The translations under genes and the position numbers were made by a program. A model generated the notes under the pieces. That model was not told where the DNA came from. It ran no database searches and saw nothing but the letters and a program-made list of their open reading frames with translations. From Vibrio xiamenensis (lineage in GTDB: Bacteria > Pseudomonadota > Gammaproteobacteria > Enterobacterales > Vibrionaceae), in assembly GCF_900100015.1 (NCBI RefSeq), contig NZ_FNDD01000005.1:152498-216497 (forward strand): a DNA stretch of 64,000 nucleotides, written 5' to 3'. Positions 27,891-36,984 of this stretch are shown piece by piece; the first letter of the stretch is position 1, and the number at the start of each line of letters is the position of its first letter.

Positions 27891-28073
27891 ATGTTTACAA
27901 TAGAAGGTGTTTGCGACTGGTGTAAAAAGCCTGCGTTAGTGACCAAACACGATTACATCGACGGAAAATGCCACTACGCATGTGAAAAATGCCATCCGAT
28001 GGCAACGCTCGATGTACGTCAATTCAACTTGGCCGAATTGCAACAGCGTGAACGTAACGCCGCTCGCCAATGA
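27891..28073 (+). CDS. Small cysteine-rich protein, probable zinc-binding
   Basis: 60 residues preceded by a strong AGGTGAGGAG site. CDWC at residues 8-11 and C-x3-C-x2-C further on (YACEKCHP) give five or more cysteines arranged as in a small zinc ribbon, with a His nearby. The C-terminal 20 residues are helical and charged. No family name is recognised. It is monocistronic: an extended -10 (TGC at 27838 then GATAAT at 27841-27846) lies upstream and a terminator lies 30 bases downstream. Confidence 0.8.
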   Translation: MFTIEGVCDWCKKPALVTKHDYIDGKCHYACEKCHPMATLDVRQFNLAELQQRERNAARQ

Positions 28074-28102
28074 CATTAAAATTGCGTGGTTAAACATGAA
28101 AG

Positions 28103-28128
28103 AAAGCGTCCTACTTGGGCGCTTTTTT
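28103..28128 (+). terminator. Terminator after the small cysteine-rich gene
   Basis: AAAGCGTCC pairs with GGGCGCTTT (one T-G pair) across a five-base loop, followed by further Ts. Confidence 0.8.
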
Positions 28129-28382
28129 GTTGGCTTAGCGTTACGAATGTCGCCGATAACCTTTAAGCACCCAACGGTATTCAAATCGTAAAATACCTGT
28201 ATAACTTTTCCCTTCAGCCAAAACTCCATTTAAAGCTCACAAATTTTCATGTATTTCGTCAGCGCCAAGTCAGAATTTTTCTTATTAAAAATCAATTAGA
28301 TAATAAAATAACTTAAAGATACGCAAAAAATACTGCTTAAAAACCCAACAAAATAGCTTGATCCAGTACTCAAACAGTAATA

Positions 28383-28398
28383 CTGTATACACATACAG
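28383..28398. promoter_or_regulatory. LexA (SOS) box
   Basis: CTGTATACACATACAG fits the CTG-N10-CAG LexA consensus with an AT-rich alternating centre. It ends 21 bases before the SulA-like start codon, so it should cover the promoter or early transcript. Confidence 0.85.
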
Positions 28399-28419
28399 CA
28401 TGTACAGAGAGACAGTATT

Positions 28420-28809
28420 ATGATTCAGGCGAAACACCACTCATACTCAAAACATAACCTCCTTGCTCAACCGACCAAGCCACTGAATATCGAAGGTGAG
28501 ATCCTTGCACGAATCGCAGGCCTTTCTTACCAGTCGCAATGGATTTTGTTTACCTCTGAGTGCCCTCGTCCTGATTACGAACAACTTAGCTCTTTTAATG
28601 TCATGTGCCAGAACGTTATTCATATGAAAGCATCTCGAACCAAAACAGAAATTGAAATCGTCATGCAAGCAATTTTGTCCGGTAATGCCAGTGCCATCGT
28701 TGCTTCGAATAATATCGATATCGTCAATCAAAAACTGCTGTGTCAAATGGCCAGTCGTCATGGCTGCGAAATCTTCTTTGTTGAGGGCAGAAATACTCAG
28801 TATCACTAA
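28420..28809 (+). CDS. sulA: SulA-like SOS cell division inhibitor
   Basis: 129 residues with a RecA-like SulA fold suggested by limited similarity to E. coli SulA: QSQWILFTSECPRP against QSRWQLWLTP, and later TEIEIVMQAILSGNASAIVAS against [20 protein letters not shown]; both end in a YH-type terminus. SulA binds FtsZ and halts division during DNA damage. The perfect LexA box just upstream supports SOS control. It is shorter than enteric SulA (169) and lacks its N-terminal extension. Stand-alone gene with a terminator. Confidence 0.78.
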   Translation: MIQAKHHSYSKHNLLAQPTKPLNIEGEILARIAGLSYQSQWILFTSECPRPDYEQLSSFNVMCQNVIHMKASRTKTEIEIVMQAILSGNASAIVASNNIDIVNQKLLCQMASRHGCEIFFVEGRNTQYH

Positions 28810-28840
28810 TAAGCTCAACAAAGTTTCACTGTCTCTTTTC

Positions 28841-28866
28841 GCCTCTCTTTCTAGAGAGGCTTTTTT
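28841..28866 (+). terminator. Terminator after the SulA-like gene
   Basis: GCCTCTC pairs with GAGAGGC across a six-base loop, followed by six Ts. Confidence 0.9.
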
Positions 28867-28892
28867 ATTTGTTCTCGAAACGATACAAACTT

Positions 28893-28908
28893 AAGCAAAC
28901 GTTTGCTT
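28893..28908. promoter_or_regulatory. PurR operator upstream of purC
   Basis: AAGCAAACGTTTGCTT is a perfect 16-base palindrome matching the PurR consensus core, 105 bases before the purC ATG. Confidence 0.9.
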
Positions 28909-29013
28909 TTTCTCTGGAAGTGTCAAAATCTTCTGGTATTATTCACCACAAATCGAAGTACGACTCTCAGTCGCTTACGATAATTTGTCTTCAATTACGC
29001 ATAGGAATGCCTC

Positions 29014-30117
29014 ATGAGCCTCGCTGACCAAGTTCTTGCCGTCAATGACGATCTTCCCATTCGCACTGATAAACCTGTCCACAGTGGTAAAGTTCGTTCT
29101 GTTTATTGGCTGACCCAAGAAGATAGCCGCCGTTTGATCGAAGAAAAAGGTTACCCAGTATCCCCTGACGCGCCACTCGCTATTATGGTGATCAGCGACC
29201 GAATCTCAGCATTTGACTGCATTTGGCATGGCGAAGGTGGTTTGCAAGGTGTTCCTGGTAAAGGTGCAGCGCTTAACGCCATTTCAAACCACTGGTTTGA
29301 TCTGTTTAAGCAACATGGCTTAGCGGACAGTCATATTCTCGATATTCCTCATCCACTGGTTTGGATTGTGCAAAAAGCCAAGCCGGTAAAAATTGAAGCG
29401 ATTTGCCGCCAATACATCACAGGTTCAATGTGGCGTGCTTACGCCAAGGGTGAGCGTGAGTTTTGCGGTATTGAACTTCCACAAGGACTTGAAAAAGATA
29501 AAGCGCTGCCCGAACTGCTGATCACCCCGTCAACAAAAGGCATTTTGACTGGTATTCCAGGTGTGCCGGAAGCAGACGACGTCAACATTTCACGTCGCAA
29601 TATCGAAGACAATTTCGCCGCATTTAATTTCTCCAGTGCCGATGACATTGCCCACTACGAACGTCTGCTCAAAGAAGGATTTGGCGTTATCAGCGAGGCA
29701 CTCAAGCAAGTGGGTCAAATCTTTGTCGACACTAAATTTGAATTTGGCTACGTCAACGATGCAAACGGCAACGAAAAGCTCATCTATATGGATGAAGTCG
29801 GCACGCCAGACTCCTCTCGTTTATGGGATGCCAATGCTTATCAACAAGGCAAAATCGTTGAGAACTCCAAAGAAGGTTTCCGCCAATTCTTGCTCAACCA
29901 CTTCCCAGATCCCGATATTTTGCTCAACAAAGAACGTATGCCAGAGCGTGAAGCACTTGCTCGAGACAACGCTTTACCGCTCGATGAGTTGATGGCCGTT
30001 TCAAAAACTTACACAGGCATTGCCGAAAAAATCACTGGCAAACCACTGCATATCGGCAGTAATCCAAAACAGGAAATCGTTAACGTTTTGCGCAGTCAAT
30101 ATGGTCTTATTGACTAA
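29014..30117 (+). CDS. purC: Phosphoribosylaminoimidazole-succinocarboxamide synthase (SAICAR synthase)
   Basis: Joins CAIR and aspartate using ATP to make SAICAR in purine synthesis. At 367 residues this is the long form with extra inserts, as in other Vibrio, not the 237-residue E. coli type. Motifs: [10 protein letters not shown] near the N-terminus, [30 protein letters not shown], and [15 protein letters not shown] with the Asp/Ser substrate loop. AGGAATGCCTC precedes the ATG. A PurR operator lies upstream and a bidirectional terminator follows. Confidence 0.96.
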   Translation: MSLADQVLAVNDDLPIRTDKPVHSGKVRSVYWLTQEDSRRLIEEKGYPVSPDAPLAIMVISDRISAFDCIWHGEGGLQGVPGKGAALNAISNHWFDLFKQHGLADSHILDIPHPLVWIVQKAKPVKIEAICRQYITGSMWRAYAKGEREFCGIELPQGLEKDKALPELLITPSTKGILTGIPGVPEADDVNISRRNIEDNFAAFNFSSADDIAHYERLLKEGFGVISEALKQVGQIFVDTKFEFGYVNDANGNEKLIYMDEVGTPDSSRLWDANAYQQGKIVENSKEGFRQFLLNHFPDPDILLNKERMPEREALARDNALPLDELMAVSKTYTGIAEKITGKPLHIGSNPKQEIVNVLRSQYGLID

Positions 30118-30135
30118 CTACGCAGCGAGATACGG

Positions 30136-30162
30136 AAAAAGCGCCATTACGGCGCTTTTTTT
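30136..30162. terminator. Bidirectional terminator between purC and the dCache chemoreceptor
   Basis: AAAAAGCGCC, five-base loop, GGCGC and seven Ts, between two convergent genes. Confidence 0.9.
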
Positions 30163-30190
30163 ATTGCTCATCTCAAATGCCAATTGGCGC

Positions 30191-32074
30191 CTAGATCTTA
30201 AAGCGTTGAATTTCACTTTGCAGCTGATGAGACAGACTTGATAGACGGCTCGCTTGACTGGCAGCCTCATCCGCTTCTTGTGCTAATTCATTAGATACGT
30301 CACGAATACCTTGAGTATTACGCGTCACCTCTGATGTCACTAATGCTTGCTCTTCCGCCGCTGCGGCAATTTGGGTGGCCATATCACTGATGAGTTCCAC
30401 AGCCGATTTAATGTCCACCAATTGCTGCTCCGCGGCTTTGGCATCCACCACTGAGGTGCTGGCAAGCTCGCGACTATCGCCCATAATCGTCACTGCATTT
30501 GCCGTGGTTGATTGCAGCGTTTGAATCATGTCTTGAATTTCCTGCGTCGAAGCGTGGGTACGCTGACTTAAAATGCGCACTTCATCCGCAACGACAGCAA
30601 AACCACGCCCTTGCTCTCCGGCTCGCGCAGCTTCAATGGCGGCGTTGAGTGCTAGCAAATTGGTTTGCTCAGCGATATCAGTGATGGTTCCCAGAATGGT
30701 ACTGATACTTTGGCTGTGACCATTGAGCTCTTGAATAACATTGGTCGCGCTCTCGACTTCTTTGGCTAAGTTGGCAATCGAAGTTTGAGTTTGGGTCACC
30801 TGGCTTGCGCCTGCGTTTGACGTCAGTACTGCTTGAGCGGCATTACTGGCGGCATTATCCGCGTTACCGGCAATTTCATGTGTCGCCGCAGACATTTCAT
30901 TAATGGCGCTGGCCACCATATTAATTTCATCTTGCTGCTCACCAATACGGGCACTTCGAAGCGAAGCTTGCTCTGCGGTGAGTTTGGCCTGAATCGACAA
31001 GTCATTCGCCACGCCACTGAGTTTTTGTACCATGGTGTGCATATTACCAACGAAAATATTGAAATTGGTTGCCAACAGGCCCACTTCGTCATCTGTGCGA
31101 GGTTCAATACGTTGGGTTAAATCCCCGTCACCGGATGCAATTTCAGCCAAAGCGCTGGATACTTGCGCCAAATCGCGAAACAGAAAACTCACTAACCAAT
31201 ACACTAAGCTCAACACCAGCAGTGCGATCACCAACGCGGTGAACATCAAGCCTTTAAGCAGTTGGTAAAAGCCTTTTAGCTCGGTATTTTTGTCCAATTC
31301 AATGGCAAAGTACCATGGTGTCCCAGCCACTTTTTGAAAGTAGAACTGTTTTTCAGCGCCATTAACGCTGACAGGTTCCAACAGCCCGTTATTGGCAGCG
31401 CGCTCGACCATTGCCATCGACAATTGAGGCGAAAGCGCATCAAGTGGTTTCAATAGCAATTGGCTATTCTTGTGAGCGAGAAAAGTACCATTTTGCGCGT
31501 CGATAAGCATGGTATTTGCGTTGTCACCCGCATCGAGGTTGATAACATCGCTCACCAATTGATCGATCAGTACATCAGCACCCACAACGCCAGTGAAGAT
31601 TCCTTGTAGGCTCAGCGGCTCTGCAATGGTGATGAGTAACGCATTGGTAATAGCATCTTGGTACGCAGTGGTGATGATTTGCTTACCTGCCGCTTTGGCG
31701 TCTTGATACCAAGGGCGCTGCCTTGGGTCATAATCAGCGCGATTACGCTCTGGGTGGGAGCGCAGCATCAGCCCCTGTGTCGTGCCGTAAAAAATATCAT
31801 CGAAACCGCCTGCTTTTCTCGCCTGTTGTAAATACGGCACCACATCGGTTTGGTTAGAATAGTCATTAAACGCCTGAGCAATCGACTTTCTCACCGAGAC
31901 CCAATCATGAATGCTCGCCGATGTCGCCGTTGCTAAGCTTCGGGTTCGAGCGTAAATACCATTGTCCGTCTGTTGGTACAGCCTGTCAGCGGCAATCCAA
32001 GTCAAAACACTTGCCATCACTACTACTGCCAACAAACTTGAGCCAATTAGTTTTTGTTTTAAAGTCATCTTCAT
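30191..32074 (-). CDS. Methyl-accepting chemotaxis protein with periplasmic dCache domain, amino-acid type
   Basis: 627 residues: membrane segment (about 9-29), periplasmic dCache_1 domain (about 35-270), second membrane segment (about 275-300), HAMP and a full signalling domain with the conserved tip ([19 protein letters not shown]). In the membrane-distal module Y115, R120, W122, Y123, D140 and D167 have exactly the spacing of the amino-acid-binding residues known from receptors such as PctA (YDPRQRPWY, then YQD, then GADV). An amino acid ligand is therefore a good prediction, although which one is open. Two starts are possible (32074 and 32068). Single gene. Confidence 0.93.
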   Translation of the reverse strand: MKMTLKQKLIGSSLLAVVVMASVLTWIAADRLYQQTDNGIYARTRSLATATSASIHDWVSVRKSIAQAFNDYSNQTDVVPYLQQARKAGGFDDIFYGTTQGLMLRSHPERNRADYDPRQRPWYQDAKAAGKQIITTAYQDAITNALLITIAEPLSLQGIFTGVVGADVLIDQLVSDVINLDAGDNANTMLIDAQNGTFLAHKNSQLLLKPLDALSPQLSMAMVERAANNGLLEPVSVNGAEKQFYFQKVAGTPWYFAIELDKNTELKGFYQLLKGLMFTALVIALLVLSLVYWLVSFLFRDLAQVSSALAEIASGDGDLTQRIEPRTDDEVGLLATNFNIFVGNMHTMVQKLSGVANDLSIQAKLTAEQASLRSARIGEQQDEINMVASAINEMSAATHEIAGNADNAASNAAQAVLTSNAGASQVTQTQTSIANLAKEVESATNVIQELNGHSQSISTILGTITDIAEQTNLLALNAAIEAARAGEQGRGFAVVADEVRILSQRTHASTQEIQDMIQTLQSTTANAVTIMGDSRELASTSVVDAKAAEQQLVDIKSAVELISDMATQIAAAAEEQALVTSEVTRNTQGIRDVSNELAQEADEAASQASRLSSLSHQLQSEIQRFKI

Positions 32075-32315
32075 CGTATTCGCAATTTATATGGTTGCCG
32101 TCAAAGCGCGAATACTACCTTATAAATAAATTAAATCTTAAGTATTAATTACTAATTTAGATCTTCAACCCAATGTTTTATAACACTAAATTTTCAAAGG
32201 GTATTTTATCATTTGGATAAAATTTATAAATCTAGTCGAATTCACTATACCATGCAGAAAAGCGCATCTTAAGGTAAGATAAAGGTACCCTGTTCCGAGA
32301 TAAGAAAGCGTAAAT

Positions 32316-34202
32316 ATGGAAGCTGAACTGATTGAAATTAAAAATTTTCTCGCCCAGCACCCTCCCTTTGATGAACTTCCTGAAGAAACACTTGAGCATG
32401 TCACTCGCCACGTTGAGATTTCCTATTTTAGGGAAGACACGCCTATCATCCATTTTGGGGATCATATCCATGATTTGTACGTCGTACGCAGCGGTGTTGT
32501 GGAAGTCTATCGCCGTAAAGGGGAACTGTATAACCGTCTCGATCAAGGGGCTATTTTTGGTCAAATGGGATTACTGACCAACAACAAAGTGCGTTTCCCC
32601 GTCAAAGCCATCGAAGACACGCTGGTCTACTGTATTCCTGAGGATATTTTTCAAGAAATCTATGAGCAGCACGACTCTTTTGCCGATTATGTTGAGGTAG
32701 AAAACAATGCGCGGCTACGCCAAGCGGTATCAAGCACTCAACAAGACAACGATCTGACCACCTCAAAGGTACGAACGTTACTCACTCGAGACGCACCATT
32801 CGTGTTTAACACTGAATCGATCCAAAACGCCGCCATAAAAATGGCCGAGGAAAATATTTCTGCGTTATTGGTAATGGCTCCAGATGTCATCGAAGACGAA
32901 GAAGACGATAACAGCCCACTGCTTGGCATTATTACCGACCGTGACCTGTGTACTCGAGTTTTGGCTCAAGGTTTAGATCCCGCCGACCATGTTTCAACGG
33001 TCATGACCACAGAGCTTCTCTCGTTAGATCATAACGCTTATGTATACGAAGCTATGCTGAAAATGCTGCGCTACAACGTGCACCATTTGCCTGTTTTGAA
33101 AAACAAACAACCAATTGGCATCATTGAAACCAGTGATATCGTGCGTTATGAATCGCAAAGCTCGCTACTACTGGTCAGCAGTATCTTTCAACAGCATTCC
33201 ATTGAAGAATTAGCCGCACTTTCAGAGCAAGTCAAAGACAGTTTTGTACGCTTGGTCAACGAAGATGCCAACTCGCATATGGTGGGCAGTGCGATGTCGG
33301 TGATTGGTCGCAGTTTCAAGCAGCGTATTGTCGAACTTGCTGAAGAAGAACTGGGCCAGGCTCCGGTTCCTTATTGCTTCTTGGCGCTCGGTTCAATGGG
33401 ACGAGACGAGCAATTGTTGGTAACGGACCAAGACAACGCCATCATCCTCGATGATGAATACGATGAAAAACTGCACGGTGACTACTTTGCCAAATTCGCT
33501 AAAATCATCTGTGACGGGCTCGATAAGTGCGGTTACTCCTACTGCACAGGTGACATCATGGCCACCAACCCGATGTGGCGTATGACGCGTCGTGAATGGG
33601 AAGAATGCTTCGCCGATTGGATTGATGATCCCAATCCGAAAGCCCTATTGAACGCATCGATCTTTTTCGACCTCGACGGCGTATACGGACGCCTAAAATG
33701 GGCTGAACAATTAAACGGGTTTATTGTACGCCGTTCGCGTCGTAATAACCGCTTCTTAGCCTGCCTAGCACGTAACGCGTTAAATCGCACGCCACCACTT
33801 GGGTTCTTTAAAAGCTTTGTGATGGAAAAAGATGGCCGTCATAACAACTCTATCAACCTTAAACGCCGCGGTACCGCGCCGCTTGCAGACCTGATTCGTG
33901 TTCATGCGCTTGCGGTTGGCTCTCGCTCTCGCAACTCATTTGAACGCTTAGATGACATCATAGATGCAGGTATTTTACCTAAAGGCAAAGCTGAGGACCT
34001 ACGTGATGCGTTAGAGTTTATTTCGATGGTACGAATTCGCCATCAAGCTTATGACGTCGAGAACAGCATCGAACCGGATAACAATATTGAGCCAGAGAAT
34101 CTTTCTGACTTTGAAAGACGTAACCTCAAAGATGCTTTCCAGATCTTAAGCAATGCTCAGAACTTTTTAAAATACCGCTATCAAGCGGGCAAAAAACTTT
34201 AG
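32316..34202 (+). CDS. cNMP-binding, CBS-pair and DUF294 nucleotidyltransferase protein
   Basis: 628 residues. Order: CRP-type cyclic-nucleotide-binding domain (about 15-125), two CBS domains (about 155-280; GIITDRDLCTRVL and PIGIIETSDIVRY), then a GlnD-like nucleotidyltransferase domain (GSMGRDE at 359-365, TDQDNA at 370-375) and a helical C-terminal DUF294 domain. The Asp pair needed for metal is intact. The family is thought to transfer nucleotides to a protein or small molecule in response to cyclic or adenine nucleotides, but no target is proven. The DnaQ-like exonuclease gene begins ten bases after its stop, so they form an operon. Confidence 0.92.
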   Translation: MEAELIEIKNFLAQHPPFDELPEETLEHVTRHVEISYFREDTPIIHFGDHIHDLYVVRSGVVEVYRRKGELYNRLDQGAIFGQMGLLTNNKVRFPVKAIEDTLVYCIPEDIFQEIYEQHDSFADYVEVENNARLRQAVSSTQQDNDLTTSKVRTLLTRDAPFVFNTESIQNAAIKMAEENISALLVMAPDVIEDEEDDNSPLLGIITDRDLCTRVLAQGLDPADHVSTVMTTELLSLDHNAYVYEAMLKMLRYNVHHLPVLKNKQPIGIIETSDIVRYESQSSLLLVSSIFQQHSIEELAALSEQVKDSFVRLVNEDANSHMVGSAMSVIGRSFKQRIVELAEEELGQAPVPYCFLALGSMGRDEQLLVTDQDNAIILDDEYDEKLHGDYFAKFAKIICDGLDKCGYSYCTGDIMATNPMWRMTRREWEECFADWIDDPNPKALLNASIFFDLDGVYGRLKWAEQLNGFIVRRSRRNNRFLACLARNALNRTPPLGFFKSFVMEKDGRHNNSINLKRRGTAPLADLIRVHALAVGSRSRNSFERLDDIIDAGILPKGKAEDLRDALEFISMVRIRHQAYDVENSIEPDNNIEPENLSDFERRNLKDAFQILSNAQNFLKYRYQAGKKL

Positions 34203-34212
34203 GTCGATAAAC

Positions 34213-34932
34213 ATGTTTAAAAGACATTTGTCCTCACCCTCTATCGATTGGGAACACAAATTTCGGCAAAAGCTCCCCTTGGTTAGCAATCCGCATCTGA
34301 TGAATTTTTATCAGCAAGGCGTTGAATCTGGTGATACGGCAATGGAAGATGTGACTTTCCTGGCTATGGATTTTGAAACCACTGGGCTTAACGATAAGCA
34401 AGATGAGATCATCACCATAGGCACGGTCCCTTTTAATCTTAACCGTGTATTTCTCAATCAAGCCAAACATTGGACGGTACGCCCAAGAAGGCAACTTGAG
34501 GAAGAATCGGTGGTTATCCATGGCATCACTCACAGTGATGTTCTTGATGCTCCGGATTTTTCTGAGATTTATCAGCAGGTGTTAGATGAAATGGCCGGGA
34601 AAATTTTGGTGGTTCACTACAACCAAATCGAGCGTAAGTTTCTTGACCGCGCGCTGAGAACTCGTATTGATGAAGGAATTGAATTTCCAGTTATCGACAC
34701 GCTTGCGCTAGAAAGTGAAATTCAAAAAAAGCTCAATGGTGGAATCATCAATCGGCTTAAAGGCAAAAAGCCCGAGTCGGTACGGCTGGGCCAAAGTCGA
34801 ACTCGTTATGGCCTGCCCGCTTACACCCCACACCATGCGCTGACTGATGCCATTGCCACCGCGGAGCTGCTGCAGGCTCAAGTGGCTTATCATTACAATA
34901 AGCAAGATGCGTTAAAGCAATTCTGGCTTTGA
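34213..34932 (+). CDS. DnaQ-like 3'-5' exonuclease (DEDDh)
   Basis: 239 residues. After a 45-residue extension the DEDDh exonuclease core shows Exo I (AMDFETTGLN, D53 and E55), Exo II (NQIERKFLDRAL, D145) and Exo III (HHALTDA, H207 and D212). No polymerase epsilon C-terminal tail is evident. It is paired with the cNMP/CBS/nucleotidyltransferase gene, an arrangement I recall from other gammaproteobacteria, often near acs. Its substrate is unknown; proofreading or RNA trimming are possible. Confidence 0.9.
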   Translation: MFKRHLSSPSIDWEHKFRQKLPLVSNPHLMNFYQQGVESGDTAMEDVTFLAMDFETTGLNDKQDEIITIGTVPFNLNRVFLNQAKHWTVRPRRQLEEESVVIHGITHSDVLDAPDFSEIYQQVLDEMAGKILVVHYNQIERKFLDRALRTRIDEGIEFPVIDTLALESEIQKKLNGGIINRLKGKKPESVRLGQSRTRYGLPAYTPHHALTDAIATAELLQAQVAYHYNKQDALKQFWL

Positions 34933-34961
34933 GTCGATAATCGATTCCATCGCGGAATACG

Positions 34962-34987
34962 AAAAAAGGGGCCATTTGGCCCCTTTT
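34962..34987. terminator. Bidirectional terminator between the exonuclease and BCCT genes
   Basis: AAAAGGGGCC, ATTT loop, GGCCCCTTTT: a perfect ten-base stem with A and T tracts. Confidence 0.9.
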
Positions 34988-35010
34988 AGTTTGTATCAAC
35001 AATGATTTAA

Positions 35011-36585
35011 TTAGCTGCGTTCTTCGGTGCTCATACCTTTCAACAAGCTCACGCACATCAGCAGCAGCACAAAGGTAAACGGCAACGCCGTTGAAATCGC
35101 GCCGGCTTGCAGTGCTTGAATGGCTTCTGTACCGCCAACCCAAAGCAGCGCAATCGCAATTGCGCCTTCCATTAGCGCCCAGAAAATACGTTGTGGGACC
35201 GGAGCATCCATTTTGCCGCCCGCGGTAATGCTATCGATAACCATCGAGCCTGAATCTGATGATGTAATAAAGAACACCAACACTAGAATCACTGCAATGG
35301 TCGATAACACAGTCCCAAACGGCAGCACATCAAACATTTGGAACATAGCCAGAGAAACGTCTGTCAGGCCATTAGCACCAAGCTCACCAACTTTGTTAAC
35401 CACTTGATCAATCGCCAGACCACCAAACACTGACATCCAGACTAAAGTCACCAAGGTTGGAACAATCAGTACTGCGGTCATAAATTCACGGACTGTGCGA
35501 CCTTTCGATACACGCGCAATAAAAGTACCAACAAATGGTGACCATGAAATCCACCATGCCCAGTAGAAGACAGTCCAACCTTGGAACCACGCTTCATCAG
35601 TACGACCATGAGGGTTACTAAGCGGAATGATATTTTCAATGTAGGACATCAAAGTGGTCGGGATGGTACCAAAAGTAATCGCATAACCGATTAGCGCCAC
35701 CAAAATCAGCAGCAAAAATGCCACGATCATATTGATGTTACTGATAACTTTTACGCCGCCGTCTAGGCCACGAACCACAGAAATCGTCGCAAGTAAGGTC
35801 ACGCCAATAATCACGATGATTTGAAGGCCAAGCCCAGCTTCAATGCCAAATACATGGTGAATACCACTGGCGGCTTGCTGCGCACCTAGGCCTAGAGAAG
35901 TTGCTAAACCAAACAAGGTTGCCAGCACGGCTAGGATATCGACAATGTGCCCTGCCCAGCCCCAAGCTTTATCGCCAAGAATTGGGTAAAAGATGGAACG
36001 AATCGAGAGAGGCAAACCTTTGTTGTAGGCGAAAAACGCCAACGACAAAGCAACAACACCATAGATAGCCCAAGGATGCAGACCCCAGTGGAACATAGTC
36101 GCACCCAGCGCCAATTTCGCAGCTTCTGGTGTATTCGCTGCCACATTTAATGGCGTTTCATACCAACCGGTGTAGTAAGCCACTGGCTCCGCCACACTCC
36201 AGAACATCAAACCGATACCCATACCTGCGGCAAATAACATTGCAAGCCAAGATAAAAATGAAAAATCGGTCGTCGCTTCTTTACCACCCAAACGGATTTT
36301 GCCGTAAGGAGAGACAATCAACCCTAAGCAGAAAATCACGAAAATATTGCCTGCCCAGATAAATAGCCAGTCAAATGTTCCAATAATGCTCCATTTGATG
36401 CCATCTAAGGCTGTTTTAGTCTCGTGCGGATCCAAAAATATGGCAGCTAAAAGAAATAGGAGTATCAATCCTGCACTGATTCCAAATACTGGGTTATGAA
36501 CATCGAACCCCCACTTTTGTACATTATCTTGACCGACGGTGTAGTCGGTACTGTCGATACTGTACTTATCGATACCTTTAGTCAT
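35011..36585 (-). CDS. BCCT-family compatible solute transporter (BccT3/OpuD-like)
   Basis: 524 residues, twelve membrane segments. Family marks: FAAGMGIGLMFWSVAEP (GMGIGL 121-126, the glycine stretch typical of sodium-coupled betaine carriers), the tryptophan-rich YWAWWISWSPFVGTFIARVSKGRT and SSDSGSMVIDS. It takes up betaine or related solutes during osmotic stress. ATG 36585 follows AGAGGGG and gives the usual N-terminus; a longer frame to 36660 is unlikely. It is divergent from the CosR gene, the same pairing I recall for V. parahaemolyticus bccT3/cosR and V. cholerae opuD/cosR. The C-terminal tail is short, so the regulatory extension of BetP is absent. Confidence 0.93.
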   Translation of the reverse strand: MTKGIDKYSIDSTDYTVGQDNVQKWGFDVHNPVFGISAGLILLFLLAAIFLDPHETKTALDGIKWSIIGTFDWLFIWAGNIFVIFCLGLIVSPYGKIRLGGKEATTDFSFLSWLAMLFAAGMGIGLMFWSVAEPVAYYTGWYETPLNVAANTPEAAKLALGATMFHWGLHPWAIYGVVALSLAFFAYNKGLPLSIRSIFYPILGDKAWGWAGHIVDILAVLATLFGLATSLGLGAQQAASGIHHVFGIEAGLGLQIIVIIGVTLLATISVVRGLDGGVKVISNINMIVAFLLLILVALIGYAITFGTIPTTLMSYIENIIPLSNPHGRTDEAWFQGWTVFYWAWWISWSPFVGTFIARVSKGRTVREFMTAVLIVPTLVTLVWMSVFGGLAIDQVVNKVGELGANGLTDVSLAMFQMFDVLPFGTVLSTIAVILVLVFFITSSDSGSMVIDSITAGGKMDAPVPQRIFWALMEGAIAIALLWVGGTEAIQALQAGAISTALPFTFVLLLMCVSLLKGMSTEERS

Positions 36586-36984
36586 GCATCCCCTCTGATA
36601 GACATTTCTTGAAACTCGTTTTTTTATTGCACAATAATGTTTAGTACAAAAACAATTCAACGGTGATAAATTTCACTTTGAAGAATGTAATTTCGACGGA
36701 CAGTTTACATTTTATTGGCTTACGATCCAGCAATTGAGCAAAAAATATACTAAAAATATTTATTTAGCCTTTCAAGCGAACAAATTAAAACCAATACTTC
36801 ATCCCTAGTTAGACTGTATATACTTCGTATACAAATCTTTTAGGATAGAACCATTCTTTCGCCTTCAAATAAAATGAAACGACATTTTTTGTACAGAAAA
36901 TATTTATGCTTTAAATAGTAGTCAATTTCCGGTATGTTCGCCTCTTGTTACGCGCACAGGTATAGAAATCGTTAGGAAGTCAGT
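36586..36984. other. Divergent bccT-cosR control region
   Basis: 399 AT-rich bases with no frame. An inverted repeat TGTATA (36815-36820) and TATACA (36828-36833) with a seven-base spacer lies near the middle and is a candidate CosR site. No convincing -35/-10 pair was singled out. Confidence 0.5.

Larger units (their letters stand above)
28074..28419. other. Intergenic region with terminator and SOS promoter
   Basis: It begins with a terminator (28103-28128) for the small cysteine-rich gene, continues AT-rich without a frame, and ends with a LexA box at 28383-28398. Nothing else is seen. Confidence 0.6.
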
